Part shown: piece after piece, positions 49,423 to 57,429 of the stretch
How the letters are laid out: each line of letters opens with the position of its first letter
How positions within the stretch are numbered: position 1 is the first letter of the stretch
Source: Conexibacter woesei Iso977N
GTDB lineage: Bacteria > Actinomycetota > Thermoleophilia > Solirubrobacterales > Solirubrobacteraceae
NCBI RefSeq assembly: GCF_000424625.1
Contig: NZ_AUKG01000002.1
Span: 1,426,001-1,490,000, forward strand
Direction of reading: 5' to 3'
DNA: 64,000 nucleotides
The notes under the pieces: model-generated
The model's input: the letters and a program-made list of their open reading frames with translations, nothing else
The model's database searches: none
What the model was told of the DNA's origin: nothing
Position numbers and translations under genes: made by a program

Positions 49423-49428
49423 TAGATT
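49423..49428 (+). promoter_or_regulatory. -10-like box of the response regulator gene
   Basis: TAGATT ends 7 nt before ATG 49436. The surrounding CTTGCCCAGCACGTTAGATT is close to CTTGCCAGCACGGTAGATT at 62014-62032, upstream of the amino acid binding-protein gene. Confidence 0.45.
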
Positions 49429-49435
49429 CAGGTGC

Positions 49436-49825
49436 ATGGCTGAGGCCACGGTGCTCGTCGTCGACGACGACGCCGGCTTCCGCGCCTACGTCAGGGCGGC
49501 GCTGGAACCGGCGAGCTATCGCGTGATCGAAGGGACCTCCGGTCCCGACGCGGTGGACGTCGCGCTGCGCGAGCGGCCCGACGCGATCCTCCTGGACTGG
49601 CGGATGCCCGGCCAGTCCGGCATCACCGCCTGCCGCAACCTGCGCGCGCAGGAGGCGCTGGCCGGCGTCCGGATCGCGATGATCACCGGCCTCGACGACG
49701 AGCGCGACCGCACGCTCGCCCGCCACGCCGGGGCCGACGCGTTCCTTGTCAAGGACGGCGACCCGGACATGCTCGCCCGCCAGGTCCGCCGCCTGCTCGA
49801 GGCCGGCACGCCCGCCGTCGGCTGA
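49436..49825 (+). CDS. Single-domain response regulator (CheY-like)
   Basis: A 129-residue receiver domain with acidic pocket VVDDD, phosphorylation site Asp in LLDWRMPGQSG, the Thr of MITG and Lys in FLVKDG. It has no output domain, so it should act by protein-protein contact or phosphotransfer. The histidine kinase at 52325 and the soluble chemoreceptor at 42378 are possible partners; not shown. Confidence 0.9.
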   Translation: MAEATVLVVDDDAGFRAYVRAALEPASYRVIEGTSGPDAVDVALRERPDAILLDWRMPGQSGITACRNLRAQEALAGVRIAMITGLDDERDRTLARHAGADAFLVKDGDPDMLARQVRRLLEAGTPAVG

Positions 49826-49862
49826 GCCGCGCGCCCGGCGCGGCGCCGCGCACGAAGCCCTA

Positions 49863-49868
49863 TATCTT
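49863..49868 (+). promoter_or_regulatory. -10-like box of pdxH
   Basis: TATCTT ends 8 nt before ATG 49877. Confidence 0.4.
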
Positions 49869-49876
49869 GCTCGGCG

Positions 49877-50551
49877 ATGCCCGAGCCGATCGTCCCCGAT
49901 CACCAGCGCCTCGCCGCGATGCGCCGCAGCTACGAGCGCGGCGGGCTGGAGGAGGGCGACCTCGCGCCGACGTGGCGCGCGATGCTCGACCGCTGGCTCG
50001 ACGACGCGGTCGCCGGCGGCGTGCGCGAGCCCAACGCGATGGTCGTCGCGACCGCCGACGCGCACGGGCGCCCGAGCGTCCGGACGGTCCTGCTCAAGGG
50101 CCTCGACGACGACGGCCTGACGTTCTTCACCAACTACGAGAGCGCCAAGGGCCGCGACCTGGCGGCCAACCCCTACGCCTCGATCCTGTTCCCGTGGCAC
50201 GACCTCCAGCGCCAGGTCCGGCTGACCGGCGCGGTGCGCAAGCTCGACGGCGCCGCCTCCGACGCCTACTTCGCCTCGCGGCCCTACGGCTCGCGGATCG
50301 GCGCGCTGGCGTCGCCGCAGTCCGAGGTCGTCCCGGACCGCGGCGCGCTGGAGATGGCCCGCGACGCGCTGCTGGAGCAGTACCCGGACCCGCCGGGCGA
50401 CGTGCCGCGCCCGGACGCGTGGGGCGGCTACGTCCTCGCGCCCGACGCGGTCGAGTTCTGGCAGGGCCGCCCGGACCGCCTCCACGACCGCCACGTCTAT
50501 CGGTGCGACGACGCGGACGGCACGTGGAGCACCGCCCGCCTCGCGCCCTAG
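49877..50551 (+). CDS. pdxH: Pyridoxamine 5'-phosphate oxidase
   Basis: FMN-dependent enzyme of 224 residues completing pyridoxal phosphate synthesis. RRSYERGGLEEGDLAPTW, VRTVLLKGLDDDGLTFFTNYESAKGRDL, the FMN/PLP segment SRIGALASPQSEVV and C-terminal FWQGRPDRLHDRHVYR are diagnostic. The neighbouring aminotransferase uses its product, though the two are separate transcription units. Confidence 0.95.
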   Translation: MPEPIVPDHQRLAAMRRSYERGGLEEGDLAPTWRAMLDRWLDDAVAGGVREPNAMVVATADAHGRPSVRTVLLKGLDDDGLTFFTNYESAKGRDLAANPYASILFPWHDLQRQVRLTGAVRKLDGAASDAYFASRPYGSRIGALASPQSEVVPDRGALEMARDALLEQYPDPPGDVPRPDAWGGYVLAPDAVEFWQGRPDRLHDRHVYRCDDADGTWSTARLAP

Positions 50552-50555
50552 CCGA

Positions 50556-51446
50556 CTACGAGGCGACCAGGTGCCACAGCGCGCCGTCGCCGACCGGCTC
50601 GCGCCGCACGACGCCCTCACCCGCCGCCTCGATCAGCGCGCGCTCGGTCGCCGCCTCGTCGAGCTCGCCCAAGTTGGTGGTCATGCACGCGGCGACCTCG
50701 CGCGTCACCGGTGCGTAGGGCAGCGCGCGCAGCACCTCGACCGGGTCGGTCGCCGGGGCGCGCCGCTCCAGCCCGACGTCGAGGTTGGCCAGCGCCGTGT
50801 CGTAGGACTCCAGCGGCTGGAAGCCGCCGACCTCCAACGACCCGCCGTCGGGGTGCGTGAAGATCACCGACGGCGCCGTGTACCGCACCGCGCCGTCCGT
50901 GTTGGCCTCGCGCCCCTGCGCGTGGATCGGGCGCCCGTCGGCCGTGCGCGACTCCGCGCGGTCGGCCTGGTAGGCCTCCTCGACCGCCTCCGAGCTCAAC
51001 GCCTGCAACAACCGCTCCGCGTCGGCGCCGGCCACGCCCTCGAGGACGACGCGCAGGTCGTCGGTGTCGTCCAGCAGCAACGTGGTGGTGAACTGCGCGA
51101 GCTGCAGCGCCCGGAAGACGGAGAACTCGAGCTCCGGCTGCTCCAGGCGCGCGGCGACGACCAGGCGGCAGGCGATCCCCGTCCCGGTCACGCGCGAACG
51201 CGGCTGCCCGCCGAACGGCATCCCGAAGCGACGCCCGAACGACTTGAACCCCTGAGCGGAGCGCACGGGTGTGTAGCCGGCCTGCACATATCGCTCCGGC
51301 CCCTCACTCAGACCGATGAGCACCAGTCGCCAATCGAGCTGATCGCCGAACCGCCAGCGCAGCGCCGCGTGGTAGGGCGACGACGAGTACGCCCACGGGC
51401 AATGCGGGTCGCTGAAGTGCGTGGTGGCGATGGTCGTGGAGGGCAT
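50556..51446 (-). CDS. DsbA/FrnE-family thioredoxin-fold protein with CPWA site
   Basis: A 296-residue protein of the DsbA/2-hydroxychromene-2-carboxylate isomerase superfamily. HFSDPHCPWAYSSSP sits where FrnE-type enzymes have CxxC, but the second Cys is Ala, so ordinary disulfide exchange is unlikely. A helical insert (about 70-190) and APSVIFTHPDGGSLEVGGFQ follow. The last 85 residues (PVEVLRALPYAPVTREVAACMTTN) are an extra domain. Start ATG 51446. A glutathione-S-transferase- or isomerase-like role is possible. Confidence 0.78.
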   Translation of the reverse strand: MPSTTIATTHFSDPHCPWAYSSSPYHAALRWRFGDQLDWRLVLIGLSEGPERYVQAGYTPVRSAQGFKSFGRRFGMPFGGQPRSRVTGTGIACRLVVAARLEQPELEFSVFRALQLAQFTTTLLLDDTDDLRVVLEGVAGADAERLLQALSSEAVEEAYQADRAESRTADGRPIHAQGREANTDGAVRYTAPSVIFTHPDGGSLEVGGFQPLESYDTALANLDVGLERRAPATDPVEVLRALPYAPVTREVAACMTTNLGELDEAATERALIEAAGEGVVRREPVGDGALWHLVAS

Positions 51447-51501
51447 GGGAGGGATGGTTGCACAGGCAAGCAGCGTCCGTATGAAGTCGGTTTGACGGAC
51501 A

Positions 51502-51522
51502 ACTTGCACCAACCACTTGCAC
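51502..51522. repeat. Two direct copies of ACTTGCAC
   Basis: ACTTGCAC at 51502-51509 and 51515-51522, 13 bp apart, about 90 bp before the ribbon-helix-helix protein start. TATAGG follows near 51535. The arrangement suits binding of a regulator on one DNA face with a slightly overwound spacing. Confidence 0.4.
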
Positions 51523-51606
51523 TAGACCCGACTTATAGGCAAGGATTTGCTCACCGGACGGCGAACACACGCCACGCAGTCCAACCCAAATCCTGGAGGG
51601 ACATCC

Positions 51607-51858
51607 ATGGCAACGGAACGACCGAGCGGCCTGAAGCAGCGCTCGTACCTCATCGGCGGCGACGAGATCACGTGGCTCGAGACCGCGGCCGGCAAGACCA
51701 AGCTCACGCAGAGCGATCTGGTGCGCCTCGCGCTCCAGCGTCTGCGCAAGGACCTCGGTGCTGCTCGCAGCCTCAAGGTGGAGTCCGTCGAGGCTCTTGC
51801 CAAGGGCACCAGGTGGTCGCCCGTCAAGCGCGGTGGCCCGCGCCGTCGCGCTTCGTAG
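51607..51858 (+). CDS. Small ribbon-helix-helix-like basic protein
   Basis: An 83-residue protein. RSYLIGGDEITWLETAAGKTKLTQSDLVRLALQRLRKDL matches the strand-helix-helix pattern of CopG/Arc DNA-binding proteins. The tail SPVKRGGPRRRAS is very basic. GGAGG lies 8 nt before ATG 51607. It has no toxin partner next to it, so a free-standing regulator or nucleoid-type role is more likely than an antitoxin. Confidence 0.68.
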   Translation: MATERPSGLKQRSYLIGGDEITWLETAAGKTKLTQSDLVRLALQRLRKDLGAARSLKVESVEALAKGTRWSPVKRGGPRRRAS

Positions 51859-51969
51859 CGCGGCCGCTTCGGCCAACGCTCAGCCGAGTTGACCGTCGCG
51901 GCGCCGCGGTGGACGGACGTCCGGTCCCGGGCATCTGACACTGCGGCGCCGCGGCGTCCCGGTCGAACC

Positions 51970-51975
51970 TAGGGT
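51970..51975 (+). promoter_or_regulatory. -10-like box of the 114-residue protein gene
   Basis: TAGGGT ends 8 nt before ATG 51984; GGAGAG lies between and could be a ribosome-binding site instead. Confidence 0.35.
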
Positions 51976-51983
51976 GGAGAGCT

Positions 51984-52328
51984 ATGTCGGCCACACCCTT
52001 CGATCTGGATCACGTCAGCGTCATCAACAGCTGCCGCTTGGAGCTGGAGTCCGCCGGCAACCCGTCCTACGTGGTTGCCATCGTGGACGAGACGGGTGCC
52101 GTGCACCTCGCGCCGATGGTCTTCTCCACGGTCGGCCCCGCCGCCGACCACGCGACGCGCCTCAACCGCGCCGCCTTCGGCACCAACGAGCAGGTCGTCA
52201 TCGTGTCCCGCTCAGCCGCCGGCCGCCGCGCGATGTTCACCGTCGTCGAGCCCCGCACGCTGCGCAAGCTCCACCAGCGCCTCGAGGTCATCGAGGAGAG
52301 CTTCCACGAGATGGACACCAAGATCTAG
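51984..52328 (+). CDS. Small protein of unknown function
   Basis: A 114-residue soluble alpha/beta protein (CRLELESAGNPSYVVAIVDETGAVH; MFTVVEPRTLRKLHQRLEVIEESF with a C-terminal helix). No family is recognised. Its stop overlaps that of the convergent histidine kinase gene at CTAG. Confidence 0.6.
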   Translation: MSATPFDLDHVSVINSCRLELESAGNPSYVVAIVDETGAVHLAPMVFSTVGPAADHATRLNRAAFGTNEQVVIVSRSAAGRRAMFTVVEPRTLRKLHQRLEVIEESFHEMDTKI

Positions 52329-53947
52329 GACGCCGGTTCGTCGCGGTCGTCCGCGACGCAGCGGTACCAGAGCAGCATCATCGGCTCCTCGTCGGTGAAC
52401 TGCCAGCCCGGCTCGCCGAAGAGCAGGGCCATCTCGTCGCGGATCGTCGCGTAGAAGCTGCGGCGGTCCATCCGCCAGCCTTCGAGCGTCGTCGCTCCGA
52501 CGTCGGCGGGCTCCAGCCAGTCGTCGTCCACGTCCAGGAACGGGACCGACGCGACGCTGACGACCTCGACGGTCGCCCGGCGCCGGCCGCTGTGGTCCAT
52601 GACCGGCAGCCGCTGGCCGACGCGCGGCGCCCCGCCCTCCAGCTCCCACTCGCGGGCGAGCGTCACCGACAGCGTCTTCTCACCGGCGATCACCGCCGCG
52701 ATGTTGCGCTCGCCGCGCCCGCCGTCCTCCGGATGGCCGAACTCCAGGAACGGCTCGTGCGCGCTGCGCCACGGCGCCAGCGGGATGATCGCCTTCAGCC
52801 TCGTGCCCGCACCCGCGGGCGAGTCGATGTGCAGCTCGCCGCCGAGCGCCGCCACGCGGTCGCTCAGCCCGGCCAGCCCGGACCCGTCGCCCTTCACGGC
52901 ACCGCCGACGCCGTCGTCGGCGATCGTCACGACCGCCTCGCCGAGCCTGGTCGACACGTCGACCCGGACGACGCCGGCCTGCGCGTACTTGACCGCGTTG
53001 GTCAGGCCTTCGCTCGCCAGGTAGAACGCGGTCAGCTCGACCGGCGCCGGCAGCCGCCGCTGCGGCAGCGCGTCGATGTGCAACGGGATCGGGGAGCGGC
53101 CGGCCAGCGCCTCCAGCGCGGGGCCGAGGCCCTTCTCGGTCAGCCCCGCCGGATGCAGGCCGCGCGCGAGCTCGCGCAGCTCGGCGGTGGCGAGCCTGGC
53201 CTCCTCGTGGGCGCGCGCCAGCAGCTCCAGCGCGGTCGGGTCGCCCTCGTCGCCGAGCCTCCTGCGGGCAATGCCTATGAGATGCCCGAGCGCGACGATC
53301 CGCTGCTGCGCGCCGTCGTGCAGGTCGCGGCCGATCCGCTGGCGCTCGGCGTCCGCCGCGTCCAGGACGCGGGCGCGCGCGGCGGCGACCTCGGCGTCGC
53401 GCACGCGCAGCGACGCCTGGTGGCGGCGGCGCTCGATCTCCGCCCCCGCCCGCGCCGCGAAGATCCGCAGGACCGCCAGCTCGTCCTCGTCGGGGTCCAT
53501 CGGCCGCGAGGACTGCAGGGCGACATACCCAACTTGCTCGTCGCCCGCGCCCGGCAGCGCGACACCGAGGTAGGAGTCCAGCTCGTGGTTGGTGACGAAG
53601 CTGTCGCCCGGGAAGCGGTCGACCGCGCCGGAGGCCAGCGTCAGCAGGCCCTCGCGCCGCGTGACCGTGCACGGCATCGCATCGTCGAGGTCGAACTCGT
53701 AGCCCTCGGGCAGCTCGACGCCGTTCTGCCACGACACCAGGACGCGCACGCGGCCCGTGGCCGGCGCGGGCAGCAGCTCGCCGATGAACGCCAGCTCGGC
53801 GCCGAAGGCCTGCGCGAGGTGGCGGACCATCGCGCGCAGGAACGCGTCGCCGACGACGCCCGCCGTCCCGGTCGCCAAGCGTCGCAGCAGGTCGCGGTCG
53901 CGCGGGGTGGACGGCGGCTCGTCGTTCGGTGCTGCGGCGGTCGACAC
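52325..53947 (-). CDS. Sensor histidine kinase with C-terminal ASCH-like domain
   Basis: A 540-residue soluble kinase. A GAF-like sensor (about 20-170) is followed by HisKA_3 (about 185-265; phospho-acceptor His210 in RIGRDLHDGAQQR) and HATPase (about 300-392; ASEGLTNAVKYA, IADDGVGG, GSGLAGLSDRVAALGG). Residues about 400-533 form a further domain: VIAGEKTLSVTLAREWE, RVGQRLPVMDHSGRRRATVEV, VPFLDVDDDWLEPA, LEGWRMDRRSFY and MMLLWYRCV. This matches the layout of ASCH domains (GxKT, central beta-barrel, W...F), known as RNA-binding or N4-acetylcytidine amidohydrolase modules. GTG 53947 has TACCAT 9 nt upstream. Confidence 0.85.
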   Translation of the reverse strand: MSTAAAPNDEPPSTPRDRDLLRRLATGTAGVVGDAFLRAMVRHLAQAFGAELAFIGELLPAPATGRVRVLVSWQNGVELPEGYEFDLDDAMPCTVTRREGLLTLASGAVDRFPGDSFVTNHELDSYLGVALPGAGDEQVGYVALQSSRPMDPDEDELAVLRIFAARAGAEIERRRHQASLRVRDAEVAAARARVLDAADAERQRIGRDLHDGAQQRIVALGHLIGIARRRLGDEGDPTALELLARAHEEARLATAELRELARGLHPAGLTEKGLGPALEALAGRSPIPLHIDALPQRRLPAPVELTAFYLASEGLTNAVKYAQAGVVRVDVSTRLGEAVVTIADDGVGGAVKGDGSGLAGLSDRVAALGGELHIDSPAGAGTRLKAIIPLAPWRSAHEPFLEFGHPEDGGRGERNIAAVIAGEKTLSVTLAREWELEGGAPRVGQRLPVMDHSGRRRATVEVVSVASVPFLDVDDDWLEPADVGATTLEGWRMDRRSFYATIRDEMALLFGEPGWQFTDEEPMMLLWYRCVADDRDEPAS

Positions 53948-53956
53948 GGGCGCGGG

Positions 53957-53962
53957 ATGGTA
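53957..53962 (-). promoter_or_regulatory. -10-like box of the histidine kinase gene
   Basis: TACCAT on the minus strand ends 9 nt before GTG 53947. Confidence 0.35.
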
Positions 53963-53985
53963 CCCGTGCCGACCGCCGGATCAGC

Positions 53986-55641
53986 TCATCGCGAGGTCAG
54001 GTCGACCCCGCGCGGCAGCGTGAACGTCGGGTACCTGCGCGGGTTGGACGGCTTCTCCCGCACGTAGGTCGCCAGCCGGTAGACCGCGGCCGACGCGCCC
54101 CTTGGCGCCTTGACCGTCACGGAGAACGTGCCGTCGCTGCGCGGCTTGAAGCGCTTGACGAGGACGACCTTGTGGCACGAGACGCGGCGCACGAGCCGGA
54201 TCGTCGAGACCGGCGTCGTCAGCGGCCGCACGACGCGGCCCCTGATCGTGACCCTGCCGTCCTTCGACGTGAGGCTGGAGACCGTCAACCGCCGCAGCAG
54301 CTTCAGCGGCAGCGAGATCTCCCTGCCGATCTCGGCCCGGTAGCGCAGCGTGTTGGACTGCGTGTGCGACGCCATCACCGCGGTCGGCGGCAGCGGCGCG
54401 GTCGTCGCGAAGGACCCGTCCTTCCTGACGGTCGCGTGCGCGACGATCCGGTCGCCGCGGCGCAGCCGGATCGCCACCTTCTTGCCGACGTAGTCGCGGT
54501 TGGCCGCGCCGAGCAGCTTGACGTGGCCGCCCTCCTTGAGCACGTCGACCAGGACGAGCTTGCGGTCCGAGCACTGCAGCAGCTGGTCGGCGGCCGACTG
54601 CGCTGCGACCGGCCTCGCCGCCGGCCTCACGACCGCGCCCTGCGGCGCGACCGGCGCGGCGACCGGGCAGGCGCCCGCGTCGGCGCTGACCCTCGCCTCG
54701 CCGAGGACCGCGTCGAGGATCGGCTGGCCCACGAGCGAGATCGAGACGTGCAGCGCGCGCTGGACCAGCGACGAGCCGTCGGCGATCTGCTCGTTGGGCA
54801 CGACGTGGACCTCGGCCAGCGTGGCCGGGATCGCGATCGGCGGCACCGCCGCGAGCCCGGCGGTGATCTGGGCCAGCACCGGCCTCAGGACGCCGAGCGC
54901 CAGCGGCGTCAGGCCGGTCGGGTCATAGAACTTGATCTGCGAGAGGTCGAGGTTGACCAGTGAGATCGACGTGCTGTCGATCAGCGGCAGCGTCGTGTTG
55001 ACGATGCTGTCGACGCCGAGGTCCTGACCGAGGACCTTCAGGCCGGCGACGCTGCTCGTGCCGGAGAACGTCGCGAGCCCGCTAGAGCAGGCGACGTTCG
55101 CCTGGGCGGTGAGGACGTCGGCCGAGAGCAGCGAAGGTGCCGCCGCCGGGATCAGGCCCTTGAGCGTCGCCTTCAGGTCGACGGTCACGCCGGAGATGCT
55201 CGGCAGGCCCGGGATCGGCAGCGCCGGGATCGGGATCGAGATCGGCGCCAGGGGCAGTGCGTCGATCGCCGCGTCGAGCTGCTGGGTGGCCGCTGCGATG
55301 ACCTCGGGCGACGGGAGCACCTGCAGCGAGGCGATCCCGCCGGTCGCGGTGCCCGACGGCGTGGCGGGGTCGAACGTGGTCTTGGCGGTGAGCGCCGACG
55401 CGTTGAGCAGCGGGGTGCTGAGCGACGGGACGGTCTCACCGGTGGCGCAATCGGCGCCGCGGCCCTGGGTGACGGGCTCGATGGCCTGCTGACCGAGCAG
55501 CGTCGCCCGCAGGGGCGTCGCGTCGCAGTGCAGGGCAGGCGCGGCCTGGGCGCTTCCCGCACCCAGGACCAGCAAGGACAACAACAACGCGACCGCCCCC
55601 ACGGCGGTGCACGGGCGAACGTGCGACAACGGGACTCTCAT
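53986..55641 (-). CDS. Secreted two-domain protein, tandem paralogue A
   Basis: A 551-residue exported protein with a signal peptide ending near GSAQAA. The N-terminal 350 residues are Ala/Ser/Leu-rich and resemble choice-of-anchor-type secreted proteins (SSGLATFSGTSSVAGLKVLGQ). The C-terminal 195 residues (from LLQCSDRKLVLVDVL) are beta-rich and basic (NRDYVGKKVAIRLRRGDRIV; RLVRRVSCHKVVLVKRFKPR) and are nearly the same as in the next gene. No enzyme motif is seen. Arg/Lys-rich C-terminus may bind wall polymers. Confidence 0.75.
   Translation of the reverse strand: MRVPLSHVRPCTAVGAVALLLSLLVLGAGSAQAAPALHCDATPLRATLLGQQAIEPVTQGRGADCATGETVPSLSTPLLNASALTAKTTFDPATPSGTATGGIASLQVLPSPEVIAAATQQLDAAIDALPLAPISIPIPALPIPGLPSISGVTVDLKATLKGLIPAAAPSLLSADVLTAQANVACSSGLATFSGTSSVAGLKVLGQDLGVDSIVNTTLPLIDSTSISLVNLDLSQIKFYDPTGLTPLALGVLRPVLAQITAGLAAVPPIAIPATLAEVHVVPNEQIADGSSLVQRALHVSISLVGQPILDAVLGEARVSADAGACPVAAPVAPQGAVVRPAARPVAAQSAADQLLQCSDRKLVLVDVLKEGGHVKLLGAANRDYVGKKVAIRLRRGDRIVAHATVRKDGSFATTAPLPPTAVMASHTQSNTLRYRAEIGREISLPLKLLRRLTVSSLTSKDGRVTIRGRVVRPLTTPVSTIRLVRRVSCHKVVLVKRFKPRSDGTFSVTVKAPRGASAAVYRLATYVREKPSNPRRYPTFTLPRGVDLTSR
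54104..54162 (-). repeat. 59-nt segment identical to the neighbouring paralogue
   Basis: These 59 bases are identical to 55803-55861 in the adjacent gene, and the similarity continues on both sides with few changes. Third positions are conserved as well, which suggests recent duplication or gene conversion. Confidence 0.7.
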
Positions 55642-55684
55642 TCGGTTGTGATGGGACTTGGAGGGATGGAGGGAACTGCGGGTG

Positions 55685-57310
55685 CTACCGGGTGCTCAGC
55701 GCGACGCCACGCGGCAGCGTGTACGTCGGGTACTTGCGCGGGTTGGACTGCTGCTCCCGCACGTAGGTGGCCAGGCGGTAGACCGCCGCGGCCGCGCCGT
55801 GGGGCGCCTTGACCGTCACGGAGAACGTGCCGTCGCTGCGCGGCTTGAAGCGCTTGACGAGCACGACCTTGTGGCACGAGACGCGCCGGACCAGCCGGAT
55901 CGACGACACCGGCGTCGTCAGCGGGCCGGTCACGCGGCCCTTCACGGTGACCCTGCCGCTCCTCGACGTGAGGCTGGAGACCGTCAGCCGCCGCACGAGC
56001 TTCAGCGGCAGCGACAGCTCCCTGCCGATCTCGGCGCGGTAGCGCAAGCTGTTGGACTTGGTGTGCGAGGCGATCAGCGCGCGCGAGGGCAGCGGCGCGG
56101 TCGTCGTGAAGGACCCGTCCTTCCTGACCAGCGCGTGCGCCACGACCCTGTTGCCGCGGCGCAGCCGGATCGCCACCCGCTTGCCGACGTAGTCGCGGTT
56201 GGCCGCGCCGATCAGCTTCACGCGCCTGCCCTGCCGGATCACGTCGAGCAGCGCGAGCTTGCGGTCGCTGCACTGCAGCGCGGCCGCCGACTGCGCGGCG
56301 ACCTGGCCGCACGCGCCGTCGGCGGTGGCGGCCGAGACCTCGGCCTCGCCGATGACCGCGTCGAGCACCTGCTGACCGGCGATCGTCACGGTCGCGTGCA
56401 GCGCGCGCTGGATCAGCGAGTTGGTGGTCTTGATCTGCTCCTTGGGCACGAGCGAGACCGTCGCGACCGACTCCGGCAGGCTGATCGCGGGCAGCGACGC
56501 GAGGCCCTGGGCGATCGCGGCCTGGATCTGCCTGACCTGGTCGGGCGTCGCGCCGGTCAGTGGCGTGAGGATCGAGAGCTGCGCGGGGTCGAGCGCCGCC
56601 GGGTTCAGCGACTGCGCGCCGAGGACCGTGATCGCCTGCGTCAGCGGGCCGTCGAGCGGGACGTCCTGGCCGGCGAGCCTGACGTTCGTGATCGTCGACG
56701 TGCCGCTCAGCGCGGGCGCGCCGTTAGCGCAGCTGACGGTCGCGTCGGAGCGCAGCAGGTCGGCCGACAGCAGCGCGCCCGGCGTGGGCAGCTGGGCGAG
56801 CGCCGCCCTGGAGAGGTCGACGCTGATCGACGACGGGATCCCCAGCGGCGCGACCGCGTCGGCCAGCGACTGGGGGAGGCCGATCGAGACCGGCGGCAGC
56901 GACGCCGCCGCCGACTGGGTCGGCAGCGCGGGCAGGCTCGGCAGGCCGTTGAAGAGGTCGCCCGGCGACAGCGGGTTGCCGGTCGGGTTCAGCGCCAGGT
57001 GCGCGAGCGCGCCCTCGGCCGTGCCGGTCGCCGACGGCGTGTCGTAGGTCGTCCTGGCGATCAGCGCGCCGGCCTCCAGGCCGGACTGCGCGACCGACGG
57101 CAGCGCCTCGTGGTCGGCGCAGGCCCCGTTGTCGCGGCCGACGGTGGCCGGCTCGGGCAGCGCGTTCCCGGCGACGGTCAGGCGGATCGCGCTGGCCTCG
57201 CAGTGGAACGGGTTCGTGTCAGCGGCCTGCGCGCTCGACGCGGCTCCCGCCATCGACAACAGCACCAGCGCGCCCGTCCCCGCGACGGCGCGTCTCCGCA
57301 CAGCACTCAT
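55685..57310 (-). CDS. Secreted two-domain protein, tandem paralogue B
   Basis: A 541-residue exported protein, paralogue of the gene downstream. Signal peptide MSAVRRRAVAGTGALVLLSMAGAASSA (ATG 57310; a longer start at 57346 is less likely). The N-terminal part has diverged (GALIARTTYDTPSATGTAEGALAHLALNP; ALSGTSTITNVRLAGQDVP), while the C-terminal domain (from LQCSDRKLALLDVIRQ) is close to identical to A. Same direction, 43 nt apart, so probably co-transcribed. Confidence 0.75.
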   Translation of the reverse strand: MSAVRRRAVAGTGALVLLSMAGAASSAQAADTNPFHCEASAIRLTVAGNALPEPATVGRDNGACADHEALPSVAQSGLEAGALIARTTYDTPSATGTAEGALAHLALNPTGNPLSPGDLFNGLPSLPALPTQSAAASLPPVSIGLPQSLADAVAPLGIPSSISVDLSRAALAQLPTPGALLSADLLRSDATVSCANGAPALSGTSTITNVRLAGQDVPLDGPLTQAITVLGAQSLNPAALDPAQLSILTPLTGATPDQVRQIQAAIAQGLASLPAISLPESVATVSLVPKEQIKTTNSLIQRALHATVTIAGQQVLDAVIGEAEVSAATADGACGQVAAQSAAALQCSDRKLALLDVIRQGRRVKLIGAANRDYVGKRVAIRLRRGNRVVAHALVRKDGSFTTTAPLPSRALIASHTKSNSLRYRAEIGRELSLPLKLVRRLTVSSLTSRSGRVTVKGRVTGPLTTPVSSIRLVRRVSCHKVVLVKRFKPRSDGTFSVTVKAPHGAAAAVYRLATYVREQQSNPRKYPTYTLPRGVALSTR

Positions 57311-57347
57311 CCAGGAAACCCCTGTCTCCCCAGTTGGACCCTGCAAT

Positions 57348-57369
57348 CCGGGCGTCTCCCAACGCCCGG
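57348..57369 (-). terminator. Hairpin between the SGNH hydrolase and paralogue B
   Basis: CCGGGCGT (57348-57355) and ACGCCCGG (57362-57369) pair perfectly around CTCCCA, downstream of the SGNH gene in the minus direction. Confidence 0.6.
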
Positions 57370-57382
57370 AAAGCAGTGTGCC

Positions 57383-57409
57383 GAACCGGGCGCCGCGATG
57401 CGCCGGTTC
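57383..57409 (-). terminator. Second hairpin downstream of the SGNH hydrolase
   Basis: GAACCGG (57383-57389) and CCGGTTC (57403-57409) pair perfectly; an inner CGC/GCG extends the stem after a one-base bulge. It is the first hairpin met by minus-strand transcription after the SGNH stop at 57430. Confidence 0.6.
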
Positions 57410-57429
57410 CCCGAGTACCCCGTTCTGGC

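Noticed and set aside
51607-52328. RHH protein and the 114-residue protein as a toxin-antitoxin pair
   Set aside because: They are separated by 125 nt with a -10-like box for the second, and the second has no toxin features.
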